From contig NZ_CP051236.1 in assembly GCF_017794765.1 (NCBI RefSeq), forward strand, positions 3,246,192-3,310,191: a stretch of 64,000 nt of DNA. The letters run 5' to 3'. Positions 8,844-17,901 of the stretch are shown here, in pieces. The stretch's first letter is position 1. Each line of letters begins with the position of its first letter. The notes below the pieces were generated by a model. The model searched no databases. It saw only the letters and a program-made list of their open reading frames with translations, and had not been told where the DNA came from. Made by a program: the position numbers and the translations under genes. The stretch comes from Nitratireductor sp. (GTDB taxonomy: Bacteria > Pseudomonadota > Alphaproteobacteria > Rhizobiales > Rhizobiaceae).

Positions 8844-9077
8844 ATGGCCAAGCCTGGAGTACTGCACAAAAGCGCTGGCATCTACGATGCAGATGAAATG
8901 GCCGCGATGGAGAATGCCATCGAAGCCGTGTGCGCCGAACTTGGCATAAGGCGGAGTGATAGCGTCTCCCGCGAACGGGTCGCCGGGCATGTGATGCGCT
9001 CCTGGGCGAGCGGACGCCGCCTGCCGCTGAATCTGGTTCAGGCAGGGCTCGACAGCGCCACGAGGCTCGAAGCCTAG
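8844..9077 (+). CDS. Small hypothetical cytosolic protein
   Basis: A 77-residue protein without signal peptide or membrane segment; it looks helical, with an N-terminal helix (DEMAAMENAIEAVCAELGI) and a second half rich in Arg. It resembles short rhizobial hypothetical proteins of the type that occurs in many families members, but I do not recognise a named domain. The ATG follows AGGAGGGCCGGAC. Its stop overlaps the stop of the leftward methylase remnant by four bases, so it marks the left edge of the decayed island. Confidence 0.55.
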   Translation: MAKPGVLHKSAGIYDADEMAAMENAIEAVCAELGIRRSDSVSRERVAGHVMRSWASGRRLPLNLVQAGLDSATRLEA

Positions 9078-10314
9078 GCGTCGGACATCCGCCATGACCC
9101 ATCCGTCGGATCGCGGTAGATCGCGCTGCCAGGCACCTCGATCACGGTCTCGCGGGCCTCGTGCAGCAGTTCGGCAATATGGTCGATATCGACATGGCCA
9201 CGTTTGTTGAGGACGACGGCGAGCGCATCGGCGGCATTGGTGATTAGGGGCGGTGACGGTGGAGCGATGACCCGCTCGAAAATGAGCGGGCCGGGCTTCG
9301 CGGTATCCGTAGCGAGATTATAATTTTCGATGGAGGCGACCAGCCAGCAGTCCGGATCGTTCAGCAAAGGGTGAAGGTTCGGGCAGCAATGCGTTTCCCG
9401 GGTCTCCCCCGTCGCCTGGTTCTCGGTGATCAACACACTGGTGTGATTGATCGGCCCGAAATCCCGCACGAAGCTCGACCAGGCGATACGCACGGGGATC
9501 AGCTTCCTGACGATGTTGATCTGTTTCTCCGAAAGCCCATCGCCGGACCGGCCCATGCGGAAGGAGACCGGCGCAGGCTTGCTGTCGAGCACCTGCATCA
9601 GACCTCTCGAGGTGTCGAAGACAAAACTGCCCTTGCCGACATGCCCATCCTCAGGACTGACGACATCGGTCAGGGTAGTCCCAAGTTCGAGATCAATATC
9701 GATCGTCTCAGGTTCACCGTCATAAAGGACTTCCGGAAGGGATGGATGGCAGCGTCCAGCGCGGCTTGGAGATCGCTGTCACTCGGCAGACAGGTATAGG
9801 TCTCGTCGAAGGGGCCGGATGTCGTCGCGTGTCGGTCGAGCACGTGGTTGGGATGCTCCCGAACCAGCGGTTGACGCGGATGGCGTCGCTGTCCTCGCTC
9901 GCGGGAACGACCCCGGCGAGATCTAACCAGCTTGCGTCGCGCCGCGGCTCGCCCGGGTTGCGCTTGCGGAAGAACAGAATGCCGACGACGACATCGGTTC
10001 CGGCATCGGCTCGAAAACTGCGTTCGGGCAAGCGGATCGCGGCGATGAGTTCGGCCGACCTGTCGATGTGCTCGCGCGCCGTGGCTTCCGCCTTGTCCAT
10101 CGTGCCCGACGAGGTGACGAAGGCTGCGAGCGCGCCGGGTTTAAGAAAGTCGATCGACGGGAGATGAAATAGTCATGCAGACGCAGACCCATCGAACGAT
10201 AGGCGCGGTCGGAGCGCACGGTCCGGTCCAAAAACGGCGGATTACCGATGGCCAGATCAAAATGCGCCGGCAGATCGGTGCATGCGAAATCCCCCCGATA
10301 ATGCGGGCGACCGG
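9074..10314 (-). pseudogene. Remnant of a large plasmid-type helicase / N6-adenine methylase
   Basis: Read leftward, pieces of one protein appear in shifting frames. The N-proximal piece has LAIGNPPFLDRTVRSD, where NPPF (10232-10243) is the catalytic motif of N6-adenine methylases; it continues with FLKPG/MDKAEATAREHIDRSAELI (9720-10100 frame) and ends in a 174-codon open stretch (9074-9598) resembling the region after the methylase in the very large helicase-methylase proteins of alphaproteobacterial plasmids and integrative elements. At least two frameshifts, an apparent internal deletion near KLIPVRIAWSS, and loss of both ends make it non-functional. The upstream end is cut exactly by the IS3-family element. 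Confidence 0.75.
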
Positions 10315-10339
10315 TGACCTTCTCCCCTGAGATGTTCCC
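10315..10339 (+). repeat. Left terminal inverted repeat of the IS3-family element
   Basis: 25 bp, matching the right repeat at all but two substitutions and one inserted base. It abuts the truncated methylase gene. Confidence 0.8.
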
Positions 10340-10379
10340 GATTTTGGGTTAGCCTGTTCCTCAACGCAGGATACAGGCA

Positions 10380-10667
10380 ATGAAACGGTCACGGTTCTCG
10401 GAAGAACAGATCATCGGCATTTTGAAGGAACATCAGGCGGGCATGAGGCCAGCTGAACTGTGCCGCAAGCACGGCATCTCTGATGCGACGTTCTACACCT
10501 GGCGCAAGAAGTACGGCGGCATGGACGTATCGGACGCCAGGCGGTTGAAGGCGCTCGAGGAAGAGAATGCGAAGCTGAAGAAGCTTCTGGCGGAGCAGAT
10601 GATGGATGTATCGACGCTCCGCGAGATGCTGACAATGGGAGCGGGCGAACGCCATGCGTTCGAGTGA
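10380..10667 (+). CDS. IS3-family transposase OrfA
   Basis: A 95-residue helix-turn-helix protein: [15 protein letters not shown] and [22 protein letters not shown] (about 8-47) form the HTH_Tnp_1 DNA-binding domain, followed by a leucine zipper-like coiled coil ([17 protein letters not shown], 55-72) used for multimerisation. It binds the inverted repeats and, fused by frameshifting to OrfB, gives the active transposase in this family. The stop overlaps the GTG start of orfB by four bases. Confidence 0.92.
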   Translation: MKRSRFSEEQIIGILKEHQAGMRPAELCRKHGISDATFYTWRKKYGGMDVSDARRLKALEEENAKLKKLLAEQMMDVSTLREMLTMGAGERHAFE

Positions 10668-11530
10668 GCCTGCGGACGCTTCTGACGCCCGGCTCCAGGA
10701 GGAAAGCCGTGAGTTGGGCAATCGAGATGAAGGACTATTCTCAGCAGCGGGCCTGTGCCCTGGTTGGCATTGCGCCGCGCGTCTTCCGTTACCAGTCGAG
10801 CCGGCCGGACGATGCCGGCCTTCGAGAGCGATTGCGTGAGCTGTCGTCGGAACGGCGGCGGTTCGGTTATCGTCGCCTGCACCTGCTTTTGAAGCGGGAG
10901 GGCATCGCGGTGAACCGGAAGAAGCTCTATCGAATCTGCAAGGAAGAGCGGCTGACAGTGCGCAAACGCGGCGGCCGCAAGCGAGCTTCGGGCACGCGAG
11001 CGCCGATGGCGGTCCCGCGGGATCCGAACCAGAGATGGAGCCTCGACTTCGTGTCGGACACGCTGGTCGACGGCCGTCGCTTCCCCATCCTGTGTGTCAT
11101 CGATGACTTCAGCCGGGAATGCCTGGCAACGGTGATCGATAACTCACTCTCGGGTGAACGGGTTGCCCGCGAACTGGATGCGATCGCCGAACGGCGCGGC
11201 CACCCCTGCATGGTGGTCAGCGACAACGGGACAGAACTGACGTCGAACGCCATCCTTGCCTGGCAGGCGGATCGTGGTGTCGAATGGCACTACATCGCCC
11301 CGGGCAAACCCATGCAGAATGGCTTCGTGGAATCGTTCAACGGTCGACTGCGTGACGAGTGCCTTAACGAACATCTGTTCCGCAGCTACCGGCATGCCCG
11401 CGAGATCATCGAAGAATGGAGGATCGACTACAACCTGAACCGACCCCACACGAGCCTCGACGGCCTCACCCCGAACGAGTTTGCAACCCGGTCACGAATG
11501 GACCACAACGTGAACAGCGCTAGCCTATGA
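10664..11530 (+). CDS. IS3-family transposase OrfB (DDE integrase)
   Basis: A 288-residue rve-type integrase with an intact DDE triad: first Asp in SLDFVSD, second in VVSDNGTEL, and Glu in [11 protein letters not shown]. The N-terminal HTH_21-like part has [14 protein letters not shown]. It starts with GTG overlapping the orfA stop; an OrfAB fusion by -1 frameshift is usual in the family, though I do not see an obvious slippery run at the overlap. No internal stop, so the element may still be mobile. Confidence 0.92.
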   Translation: MSLRTLLTPGSRRKAVSWAIEMKDYSQQRACALVGIAPRVFRYQSSRPDDAGLRERLRELSSERRRFGYRRLHLLLKREGIAVNRKKLYRICKEERLTVRKRGGRKRASGTRAPMAVPRDPNQRWSLDFVSDTLVDGRRFPILCVIDDFSRECLATVIDNSLSGERVARELDAIAERRGHPCMVVSDNGTELTSNAILAWQADRGVEWHYIAPGKPMQNGFVESFNGRLRDECLNEHLFRSYRHAREIIEEWRIDYNLNRPHTSLDGLTPNEFATRSRMDHNVNSASL

Positions 11531-11532
11531 AT

Positions 11533-11556
11533 GGGTACATTCAGGGGAGCAGGTCA
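11533..11556 (-). repeat. Right terminal inverted repeat of the IS3-family element
   Basis: 24 bp; the sequence outside it changes at once to AT-rich DNA that carries the IclR gene. Confidence 0.8.
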
Positions 11557-11583
11557 AAGTGGGTCAATTGAATTTTTCGTTTT

Positions 11584-12405
11584 TTAGCGCGGAACAACAA
11601 TTGAATTGGCAATTTCAATTAATCGAGGAGCAATTTCCTGCCTGACAGCTTCGACTTTCCATTTTAGGCTTGAAACTGAGCACTGCACGGTGGCAACGGG
11701 TTTCCTCGCTGTATTGAAAACAGGGGCGGCGATACCAATTTCGTTCATGATGCCTTCGCTGATCGTCATACCGTAGCCTCTTGTAAGTGCATCGTTGATA
11801 TCAGCTTCAATTTTGGCCCTGTCCATGGTGGTACATGGAGTTAGCTGGTCCAGAGGCCAGGTTGCTATAGCCTGCTTCCTGTCATTTTCTGACAGGTGAG
11901 CGACCAGGATTCTCCCGGAAGACGTAGAAAGCGCCTGGACGCTTTTGCCAACCAACATCGCACCCAGACTAGTCATTTGTGTAGGGATTCTTATCACAAA
12001 TACAATGTTCGATCCGTTCAGCCTTGCTGCATTCACTCTTTCGCCAAGAGCACGGCTAAATTCTACGAGTTTCGGCATTGCCAGAGGGATAAGCGGATCT
12101 GACCAGAGATAAGCCGCGGAAAGTTCCAACAGCTTTAGAGAAGGTCGAAATCTCTTTGTTTCGGGATCTCGGTCAAGATACCCAAGCTCTTGAAACGTAT
12201 ACGTAAATCTCTGCACCGTACTCTTATCAACTCCTAGAATTTCCGAAAGTTCAGTAAGACTCAATTCTGCCCGGTTGGCTCCAAATACCGACAGAATTCG
12301 CATCCCCTTTTCAATTGAAGCAACAAATAACGTGCTCTGTTTCGGTTCCGTTCTCATCACCACTTGCGATTTCCCTTGCGAGATTTTGTCACCGGCATTT
12401 GACAT
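11584..12405 (-). CDS. IclR-family transcriptional regulator
   Basis: A 273-residue regulator with an N-terminal winged helix (SIEKGMRILSVFGANRAELSLTELSEILGVDKSTVQRFTYTFQELGYL, about 30-75 in pieces) and the C-terminal IclR effector domain ending in the typical AxPVFN...ATVQCSVS region. It is transcribed divergently from the transporter/catabolic operon with an 82-bp shared control region, so it most likely controls that operon in response to its substrate. Start is uncertain: ATG at 12405 or ATG at 12357. The gene is clearly more AT-rich than its neighbours, consistent with transfer. Confidence 0.88.
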   Translation of the reverse strand: MSNAGDKISQGKSQVVMRTEPKQSTLFVASIEKGMRILSVFGANRAELSLTELSEILGVDKSTVQRFTYTFQELGYLDRDPETKRFRPSLKLLELSAAYLWSDPLIPLAMPKLVEFSRALGERVNAARLNGSNIVFVIRIPTQMTSLGAMLVGKSVQALSTSSGRILVAHLSENDRKQAIATWPLDQLTPCTTMDRAKIEADINDALTRGYGMTISEGIMNEIGIAAPVFNTARKPVATVQCSVSSLKWKVEAVRQEIAPRLIEIANSIVVPR

Positions 12406-12433
12406 AAGATGACAATTTGATAGTCTTAATGAC

Positions 12434-12451
12434 GATACACTACAAAGTATC
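12434..12451. promoter_or_regulatory. Candidate IclR operator
   Basis: GATAC and GTATC are inverted around ACTACAAA, midway between the divergent IclR gene and the operon start at 12488. Size and location fit an autoregulated divergent operator; the match is short, so this is tentative. Confidence 0.35.
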
Positions 12452-12487
12452 ACAATGCAATAACAAACTTTCGAGAGGGGGCTCAAA

Positions 12488-14017
12488 GTGGCCTGTGTGA
12501 AAATGAGAAATTCACTTTTAAAGCTTAGCGCGGGTATTTTGATAGCTGTTGGGCCCTTGAATACGGCCTTTGCGAACAAGGCGGATGACACACTTCGCAC
12601 CACCTTCACGAAGGAGATTGAATCCGTTGATTTCTATTTCCAGTCGGCGCGTGAAGGATCAATTTTGTCGCGTCAGATTTGGGATGGTCTTGTGTTCCGC
12701 GACCCGAAATCGGGAGAATACGTGGGCAATTTGGCCACTTCATGGAAGTGGATCAATGACACCACGCTGGAATTCAAGCTGCGCGAAGGTATCAAGTTCC
12801 ACAACGGCGAGGATTTCGATGCCGACGATGTCGTCTACACAGTTTCTTTTGCTATCAATCCAGACAATCACGTGACATCTCCGAGTTATGTCAACTGGAT
12901 TAAAAGCATCGAGAAGCTCGACCAGTACACTGTGCGAGTCCACACAGACAGTCCGTTTCCAGCGGCACTTGAATTTCTTTCGGGCCTCGTTCCGATTTAT
13001 CCCAACGAATACTACGCTGAGGTAGGTCCTACCGGCATGGGGTTGAAGCCTGTTGGGACTGGACCCTACAAGGTGGAGAGCGTCGAACCGGGCAAGCATT
13101 TCGTCCTGAAGAAATTCGAGGGCTACCACGACGGCCCCAAGGGGCAGCCTTCCATCGGCACGATCGACATCCGCACGATCCCGGACATCAACACCCAGAT
13201 GGCAGAGCTATTGTCAGGAGGTGTGGATCTTGTTTGGGGGGTTCCAGCCGATTTGGCGGAACAGCTTGCCAGCTCGAGTGATCTGACCGTTGTAAATGAA
13301 AGTACTATGCGCATCGGGTATGTCACTATGGATGCATCTGGGCGAGGGGGAGATAACCCTTTCACAAATAGGGAGGTGCGGCAGGCAGTTGGACATGCCA
13401 TCGATCGCCAAGCGATTGTTGACAACCTCATGAAGGGTAGTTCGGTGGTGGTCCACGCAGCTTGTTATCCAAGTCAAATTGGCTGCACCAAAGAAGTCGA
13501 AACTTATGACTTTAACCCAGCGCAAGCTCGAGAACTACTTACAGAAGCTGGTTACCCGGATGGATTCTCGATTGACTTTTACGCATATCGTGAACGTCCT
13601 ATCGCCGAAGCAATAATGGCTTATCTGGCCGATGTCGGCATCAAGGCCAATCTGAACTATCTCAAGTATTCCGCCCTGCGCGATCTGCAAACAAAGGCAG
13701 GTGGCGGCTTCGGATTTCTGACCTGGGGCTCGAACTCGATCAACGACGTTTCGGCCATCACAAGCCAGTTCTTCAAGTTCGGAGGTCAGGATTTTGCACG
13801 GGATGAAGAGGTGAAGGCCTGGCTCGACGCCGGTGATACCTCGGTCGATGAAGAAGTCCGCAAGAAAAACTACTCCAAGGCCCTGCAAAGAATTGCGGAG
13901 GAAGCCTATTGGATCCCGCTCTTCTCCTATAACTCCAACTACGTCTTCACGAAGGACGTCGACTTCACGCCGACGCCGGACGAAATCGTCCGTTTCTTCG
14001 ACATGAGTTGGAAGTAA
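12488..14017 (+). CDS. Peptide/opine-type ABC transporter, substrate-binding protein
   Basis: A 509-residue family-5 solute-binding protein. It has a Sec signal peptide (cleavage after AFA, about residue 30) and the conserved core FKLREGIKFHNGEDFDADDVVYT (in pieces, about 95-117), GTGPY and the C-terminal IPLFSYN block. It captures oligopeptides or peptide-like conjugates in the periplasm for the permease genes downstream. GTG at 12488 is favoured because GAGAGGGGG lies six bases upstream; ATG at 12503 is the alternative. The first gene of the eleven-gene operon; the gene is AT-rich at its start and becomes GC-rich towards the end. Confidence 0.9.
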   Translation: MACVKMRNSLLKLSAGILIAVGPLNTAFANKADDTLRTTFTKEIESVDFYFQSAREGSILSRQIWDGLVFRDPKSGEYVGNLATSWKWINDTTLEFKLREGIKFHNGEDFDADDVVYTVSFAINPDNHVTSPSYVNWIKSIEKLDQYTVRVHTDSPFPAALEFLSGLVPIYPNEYYAEVGPTGMGLKPVGTGPYKVESVEPGKHFVLKKFEGYHDGPKGQPSIGTIDIRTIPDINTQMAELLSGGVDLVWGVPADLAEQLASSSDLTVVNESTMRIGYVTMDASGRGGDNPFTNREVRQAVGHAIDRQAIVDNLMKGSSVVVHAACYPSQIGCTKEVETYDFNPAQARELLTEAGYPDGFSIDFYAYRERPIAEAIMAYLADVGIKANLNYLKYSALRDLQTKAGGGFGFLTWGSNSINDVSAITSQFFKFGGQDFARDEEVKAWLDAGDTSVDEEVRKKNYSKALQRIAEEAYWIPLFSYNSNYVFTKDVDFTPTPDEIVRFFDMSWK

Positions 14018-14034
14018 GGCGGCCCACCACCACC

Positions 14035-14065
14035 CGGGCCTCGTTCTCGCCCGAGGCGAGGCCCG
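14035..14065 (+). promoter_or_regulatory. Intercistronic hairpin after the binding-protein gene
   Basis: Perfect 9-bp arms CGGGCCTCG and CGAGGCCCG around a 13-nt loop in the 70-bp gap before the first permease gene, with no U-run. Such stems usually shield the binding-protein mRNA from decay and give it higher expression than the permeases. Confidence 0.6.
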
Positions 14066-14087
14066 AATTGCCTTCGGAGTTAATTCC

Positions 14088-15005
14088 ATGCTCGCCTTCG
14101 CTCTCAAGCGCCTTGGCCTGGCCATCCTGGTGACCTTTACCGTTTCGGTCATCAGTTTCTCGTTGCTACATCTGTCGGGAGACCCGGCAACCTCCCTTGC
14201 CGGGGAGAATGCGACCGCGGCCGACATCGCCGCCATCAGCCGGCAATACGGCTTCGACCGTCCCCTGACAGTGCAATACACCGACTGGCTCTGGAAAGCG
14301 CTCCATGGCGACTTCGGCGAAAGCTACTACTTCAAGCTGCCCGTCGCCGACCTGATCGCGGATCGACTGTCGATCACCATGACATTGGGCATCTGTGCCA
14401 TTTCCTTTGCGCTGCTAACCGCCGTTCCCCTCGGGGTCGCAGCTGCGGTGCGACCGAATTCCGTGGTCGACCGCACCGCCCTTTTCCTTTCAGTCGCGGG
14501 TCAGGCCATGCCCAGCTTCTGGTTCGGTCTGGTCATGATAGTCATCTTCTCGATCAAGCTCCGTCTGCTGCCGGCCTCAGGCTCGGAAACCTGGCGGCAT
14601 TTCATCATGCCGACGGTGGTACTCGGCTATTACGCGATGCCGGCCATCATGCGCCTGACTCGCGCCGGCATGCTGGAGGTGCTGAATGCCGATTACATCC
14701 GCACCGCAAGGGCCAAGGGTGCCGGGGCCGGCAGAGTTCTTTTCAAGCATGCCCTTCGAAACGCCATCGTTCCGGTCGTTTCCCTCTCCGCGGTGCAGAT
14801 GGGCTTCATGCTCGGCGGCTCTGTAGTGGTGGAAGCCATCTTTTCCCTCCATGGAGCTGGATATCTCGCCTGGGAATCGATCGGCCGCCACGACCTGCCG
14901 ACTGTACAGGCGCTGATCCTCATCTTCTCCTGCTTCTACATCCTTTTCACCCTCCTGTCGGACTTGGCAAACGCCTGGCTCGACCCGCGCATCAGGGTAG
15001 GCTGA
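14088..15005 (+). CDS. Peptide-type ABC transporter permease (DppB-like)
   Basis: A 305-residue inner-membrane permease with about six helices; N-terminal AFALKRLGLAILVTF and the cytoplasmic EAA loop DYIRTARAKGAGAGRVLFKHALRN are typical of DppB/OppB. With the DppC-like partner it forms the channel of the importer. CGGAG lies before the ATG. It follows the binding-protein gene after a hairpin and is one base ahead of the next permease gene. Confidence 0.92.
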   Translation: MLAFALKRLGLAILVTFTVSVISFSLLHLSGDPATSLAGENATAADIAAISRQYGFDRPLTVQYTDWLWKALHGDFGESYYFKLPVADLIADRLSITMTLGICAISFALLTAVPLGVAAAVRPNSVVDRTALFLSVAGQAMPSFWFGLVMIVIFSIKLRLLPASGSETWRHFIMPTVVLGYYAMPAIMRLTRAGMLEVLNADYIRTARAKGAGAGRVLFKHALRNAIVPVVSLSAVQMGFMLGGSVVVEAIFSLHGAGYLAWESIGRHDLPTVQALILIFSCFYILFTLLSDLANAWLDPRIRVG

Positions 15006-15006
15006 C

Positions 15007-15906
15007 ATGACAGACACTCCCACTCAAACCGTTGAAAGCATCATCACCGTTACGCCCGGTGCCCTGCTCCGCCGCCGCCTCTTCGGCCACTACGGCCTGC
15101 TGTTCGGCCTCGCCATTCTTGTCCTCGTCGCGGCAGCAGCGCTGTTTGCGCCACTCCTGACCGACCAAAGCCCCTACGCTCAGGATCTCTCTGCCCGGAT
15201 GAAGCCGCCCTTCTGGATGGCGGGCTCGGACCCGAGCCATCTGCTCGGCACCGACCAGCTTGGCCGAGACTATCTGGCGCGTTTGCTCTACGGCGCGCGT
15301 ATTTCGCTGCTGATCGGCACTGTCACGGCTCTCATCTCGGGCGTTATCGGCACGGCGCTCGGCGTCGCGGCAGGGTATTTCGGCGGCAAGGTCGATCTCG
15401 CGGCGACCTTCCTTATCAATGTGCGCCTTGCTCTGCCAGTTGTACTTGTATCACTTGCGATTGTCGCCCTTTTCGGAGGATCCCTTCAGATCGTCATCCT
15501 TGTGCTTGGCTTTCTGCTCTGGGACCGCTTTGCCATTGTCATGCGCTCCTCCGTCATGCAGATCCGCGGGCTGGAGTATGTCAATGCGGCCAAGGCTATC
15601 GGCTGCTCTAAGACACGCATCGTGCTGTCCGAGATCATGCCGAATGTGATCAACAATCTCATCGTCGTCATGACGCTGGAAATGGCCCATGCAATTCTGC
15701 TGGAAGCCGCCCTTTCGTTCCTGGGTCTTGGCGTCCAGCCTCCAACACCGTCCTGGGGCCTGATGATATCGGAAGGCAAGGAAATGATGTTATTCCAGCC
15801 ATGGCTGATCACAATACCGGGCATTGCGCTGTTCCTGCTCGTTCTGGCGATCAATCTCCTCGGCGACGGATTACGCGACGTCACGGCACCGGAGGCAAAG
15901 GGATGA
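15007..15906 (+). CDS. Peptide-type ABC transporter permease (DppC-like)
   Basis: A 299-residue permease with an N-terminal OppC-type segment (RRRLFGHYGLLFGLAILVLV), the HLLGTDQLGRDYLARLLYGARISL block that marks DppC/OppC, and the EAA loop EYVNAAKAIGCSKTRIVLSEIMPN. It pairs with the upstream permease. Its stop overlaps the start of the ATPase gene by ATGA. Confidence 0.92.
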   Translation: MTDTPTQTVESIITVTPGALLRRRLFGHYGLLFGLAILVLVAAAALFAPLLTDQSPYAQDLSARMKPPFWMAGSDPSHLLGTDQLGRDYLARLLYGARISLLIGTVTALISGVIGTALGVAAGYFGGKVDLAATFLINVRLALPVVLVSLAIVALFGGSLQIVILVLGFLLWDRFAIVMRSSVMQIRGLEYVNAAKAIGCSKTRIVLSEIMPNVINNLIVVMTLEMAHAILLEAALSFLGLGVQPPTPSWGLMISEGKEMMLFQPWLITIPGIALFLLVLAINLLGDGLRDVTAPEAKG

Positions 15907-16889
15907 GCGAGACGATCCTCAATGTGCAGGGACTGACGGTAGACATTCCGCTCGCTGCCGGGACGCTGCAAGCCGTGCGTGGCATCGATTTCGAACTGAA
16001 GCGCGGCGAAACGCTCTGCATCGTCGGCGAGTCCGGATCCGGCAAGTCGCTGACCTCACTCGCCGTCATAGGCCTGCTCGGCAAGCGGCTGAAGGTGGGT
16101 GCTTCGAAGCTGGAGTTCGAAGGTCGCGACCTCAGATCGCTGACGCGCAAGCAGATGCAGGCGCTTCGGGGCGACCGCATGGCGATGATCTTCCAGGAAC
16201 CCATGACTTCGCTGAATCCGGCCTATACCATCGGCGATCAGCTTGCCGAGGCCCTGCAGCTGCATCGCAAGGTCTCGAAGGCGGAGGCCATGGCGCGGGC
16301 CGCCGATCTTCTCGGCAAGGTCGGGATCACCGCCGCCGAGAGCCGCCTCCAGCAATATCCGCATCAACTTTCCGGAGGCCTGCGCCAGCGGGTGATGATC
16401 GCCATGGCGCTGATGTGCGAGCCGGACCTGATCATCGCCGACGAGCCGACGACCGCGCTCGACGTGACGATCCAGGCCCAGATCCTGCGCCTGCTAGCCG
16501 ACCTGAAGCGCGAGATGAACCTGGCGCTGATCCTCGTCACGCATGACCTGGGCGTTGTCGCCCGCATCGCCGACAAGGTTGCGGTGATGTATGCCGGCGA
16601 GATCGTGGAAAGCGGCACGGCGAAGGAAATCTTCGACGCCCCCTCCCATCCCTATACGCGCGGGCTGCTCGACTGCATTCCGGTTCCCGGTAAGACAAGA
16701 CCGGGAGAGCCGCTCGGCTCCATCCCCGGAATCGTACCGTCTCTCATCGGCGACGTTTCCGGTTGCGCCTTCCGCAGCCGCTGCGTCCTGGCAAGAGAAA
16801 CCTGTTCGGGGCGTATTCCGAAACGTTCCGCCAGCGGCGAACATACGTACCGCTGCATTCAAGAAACCCTGGTTAGCGAGGTGGCGTGA
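15903..16889 (+). CDS. Peptide-type ABC transporter ATPase (DppD-like)
   Basis: A 328-residue ATPase: Walker A GESGSGKS (about 40-47), Q-loop FQEPMTSLNP, signature LSGGLRQRV, Walker B LIIADEPTTALD and the C-terminal oligopeptide-type extension with clustered cysteines (CAFRSRCVLARETC) that may bind an iron-sulfur cluster as in other DppD proteins. It powers import together with the next gene. The start at 15903 overlaps the permease stop. Confidence 0.93.
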   Translation: MSETILNVQGLTVDIPLAAGTLQAVRGIDFELKRGETLCIVGESGSGKSLTSLAVIGLLGKRLKVGASKLEFEGRDLRSLTRKQMQALRGDRMAMIFQEPMTSLNPAYTIGDQLAEALQLHRKVSKAEAMARAADLLGKVGITAAESRLQQYPHQLSGGLRQRVMIAMALMCEPDLIIADEPTTALDVTIQAQILRLLADLKREMNLALILVTHDLGVVARIADKVAVMYAGEIVESGTAKEIFDAPSHPYTRGLLDCIPVPGKTRPGEPLGSIPGIVPSLIGDVSGCAFRSRCVLARETCSGRIPKRSASGEHTYRCIQETLVSEVA

Positions 16890-17890
16890 TGTCGGAACCA
16901 AAGGCACGCGAACCGGTGCTGGAACTCACCGGCATTACAAAGACCTACCAGGTCAAGCAGGGCATGTTTGCCAAGCCGAAGCCGCTCCAGGCGCTCGGCG
17001 GCGTCTCCCTGCGCCTCCACAAGAAGGACGTCCTTGGGCTTGTCGGCGAATCCGGCTGCGGGAAATCGACGCTTGCGAAGATCCTGCTCGGGCTCGAAAA
17101 CCCAACAAGCGGAGAGGTTCTTGTAGACGGTAAGCTGATCGGCCCTGCCGACCGCCAGCTTCTTGCCCGCCGCATCCAGCCGATCTTCCAGGATCCCTAT
17201 TCCTCTCTCAACCCGAGGAAGTCGATCGAGGAGATCGTGTCGCTGCCGCTTGTCGTTCACAAGATCGGCGACAGCGTCTCGCGCCAAAAGGCGGTGACGA
17301 AAATGCTCGATCTTGTCGGATTGCCCGCCCGATCGCGGCGCGGCTATCCCGGCCAGCTCTCCGGCGGCCAGCGCCAGCGTGTCGCCATTGCCCGGGCGCT
17401 GGTGATCAACCCGGAAATCGTCATCTGCGACGAGCCGACCTCCGCGCTCGACGTGTCGATCCAGTCGCAGATCCTGAACCTGCTGGCGGATCTTCGCGAG
17501 GAACTCGGGCTCACCTACCTCTTCATCAGCCACAATCTGGCGGTCGTCGAACATCTGGCGACGCGCGTCGCGGTCATGTATCTCGGCAGGATCGTCGAGG
17601 AAGCGCTGGCCGGCGACCTCTTCGCCGGACCCCGGCATCCCTATACAAAAGCGTTGCTGGACTCGGTGCTGACGCCCGATCCCTCGCTTTCGGTCCCGGA
17701 CCTTCATCTGGGGGCACAATATCCCAATCCGATTTCCCCGCCGTCAGGATGTCACTTCCATCCCCGCTGTGCGGCCGCAAGGGACATCTGTTCCACCACT
17801 CCGCCACCGCATCTGCAATCCGGCACGTCCCACGTGGACTGCCACCTCTTTCGTGAAAGTGCGGACGGACGATCGCTGCTGCCTGCCTGA
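16889..17890 (+). CDS. Peptide-type ABC transporter ATPase (DppF-like)
   Basis: A 333-residue ATPase with Walker A GESGCGKST, FQDPYSSLNPR, signature LSGGQRQRV, Walker B IVICDEPTSALD and the C-terminal cysteine cluster CHFHPRCAAARDIC. It is the second ATPase subunit of the importer. ATG at 16889 overlaps the previous stop by one base; GTG one codon earlier is also possible. It is followed after 11 bp by the gamma-glutamyltransferase gene. Confidence 0.93.
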   Translation: MSEPKAREPVLELTGITKTYQVKQGMFAKPKPLQALGGVSLRLHKKDVLGLVGESGCGKSTLAKILLGLENPTSGEVLVDGKLIGPADRQLLARRIQPIFQDPYSSLNPRKSIEEIVSLPLVVHKIGDSVSRQKAVTKMLDLVGLPARSRRGYPGQLSGGQRQRVAIARALVINPEIVICDEPTSALDVSIQSQILNLLADLREELGLTYLFISHNLAVVEHLATRVAVMYLGRIVEEALAGDLFAGPRHPYTKALLDSVLTPDPSLSVPDLHLGAQYPNPISPPSGCHFHPRCAAARDICSTTPPPHLQSGTSHVDCHLFRESADGRSLLPA

Positions 17891-17901
17891 CCGGTGACAC
17901 T

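Larger units (their letters stand above)
10315..11556 (+). mobile_element. IS3-family insertion sequence (IS407-like), complete
   Basis: A 1242-bp element with overlapping orfA and orfB between imperfect terminal inverted repeats. The left end begins TGACCTTCTCCCCTGA (10315) and the right end, on the opposite strand, TGACCTGCTCCCCTGA (11556); both continue with ATGT-x-CCC. Ends start with TG as usual for IS3. The four bases outside are CCGG on the left and AAGT on the right, so there is no target duplication. Together with the unrelated flanks this points to a deletion or recombination next to one end after insertion. Confidence 0.85.

Noticed and set aside
10660..10670. Programmed frameshift site between orfA and orfB of the IS3-family element
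   Set aside because: The frames overlap by GTGA, but no slippery A-rich run is visible at the junction; fusion is possible but not shown.
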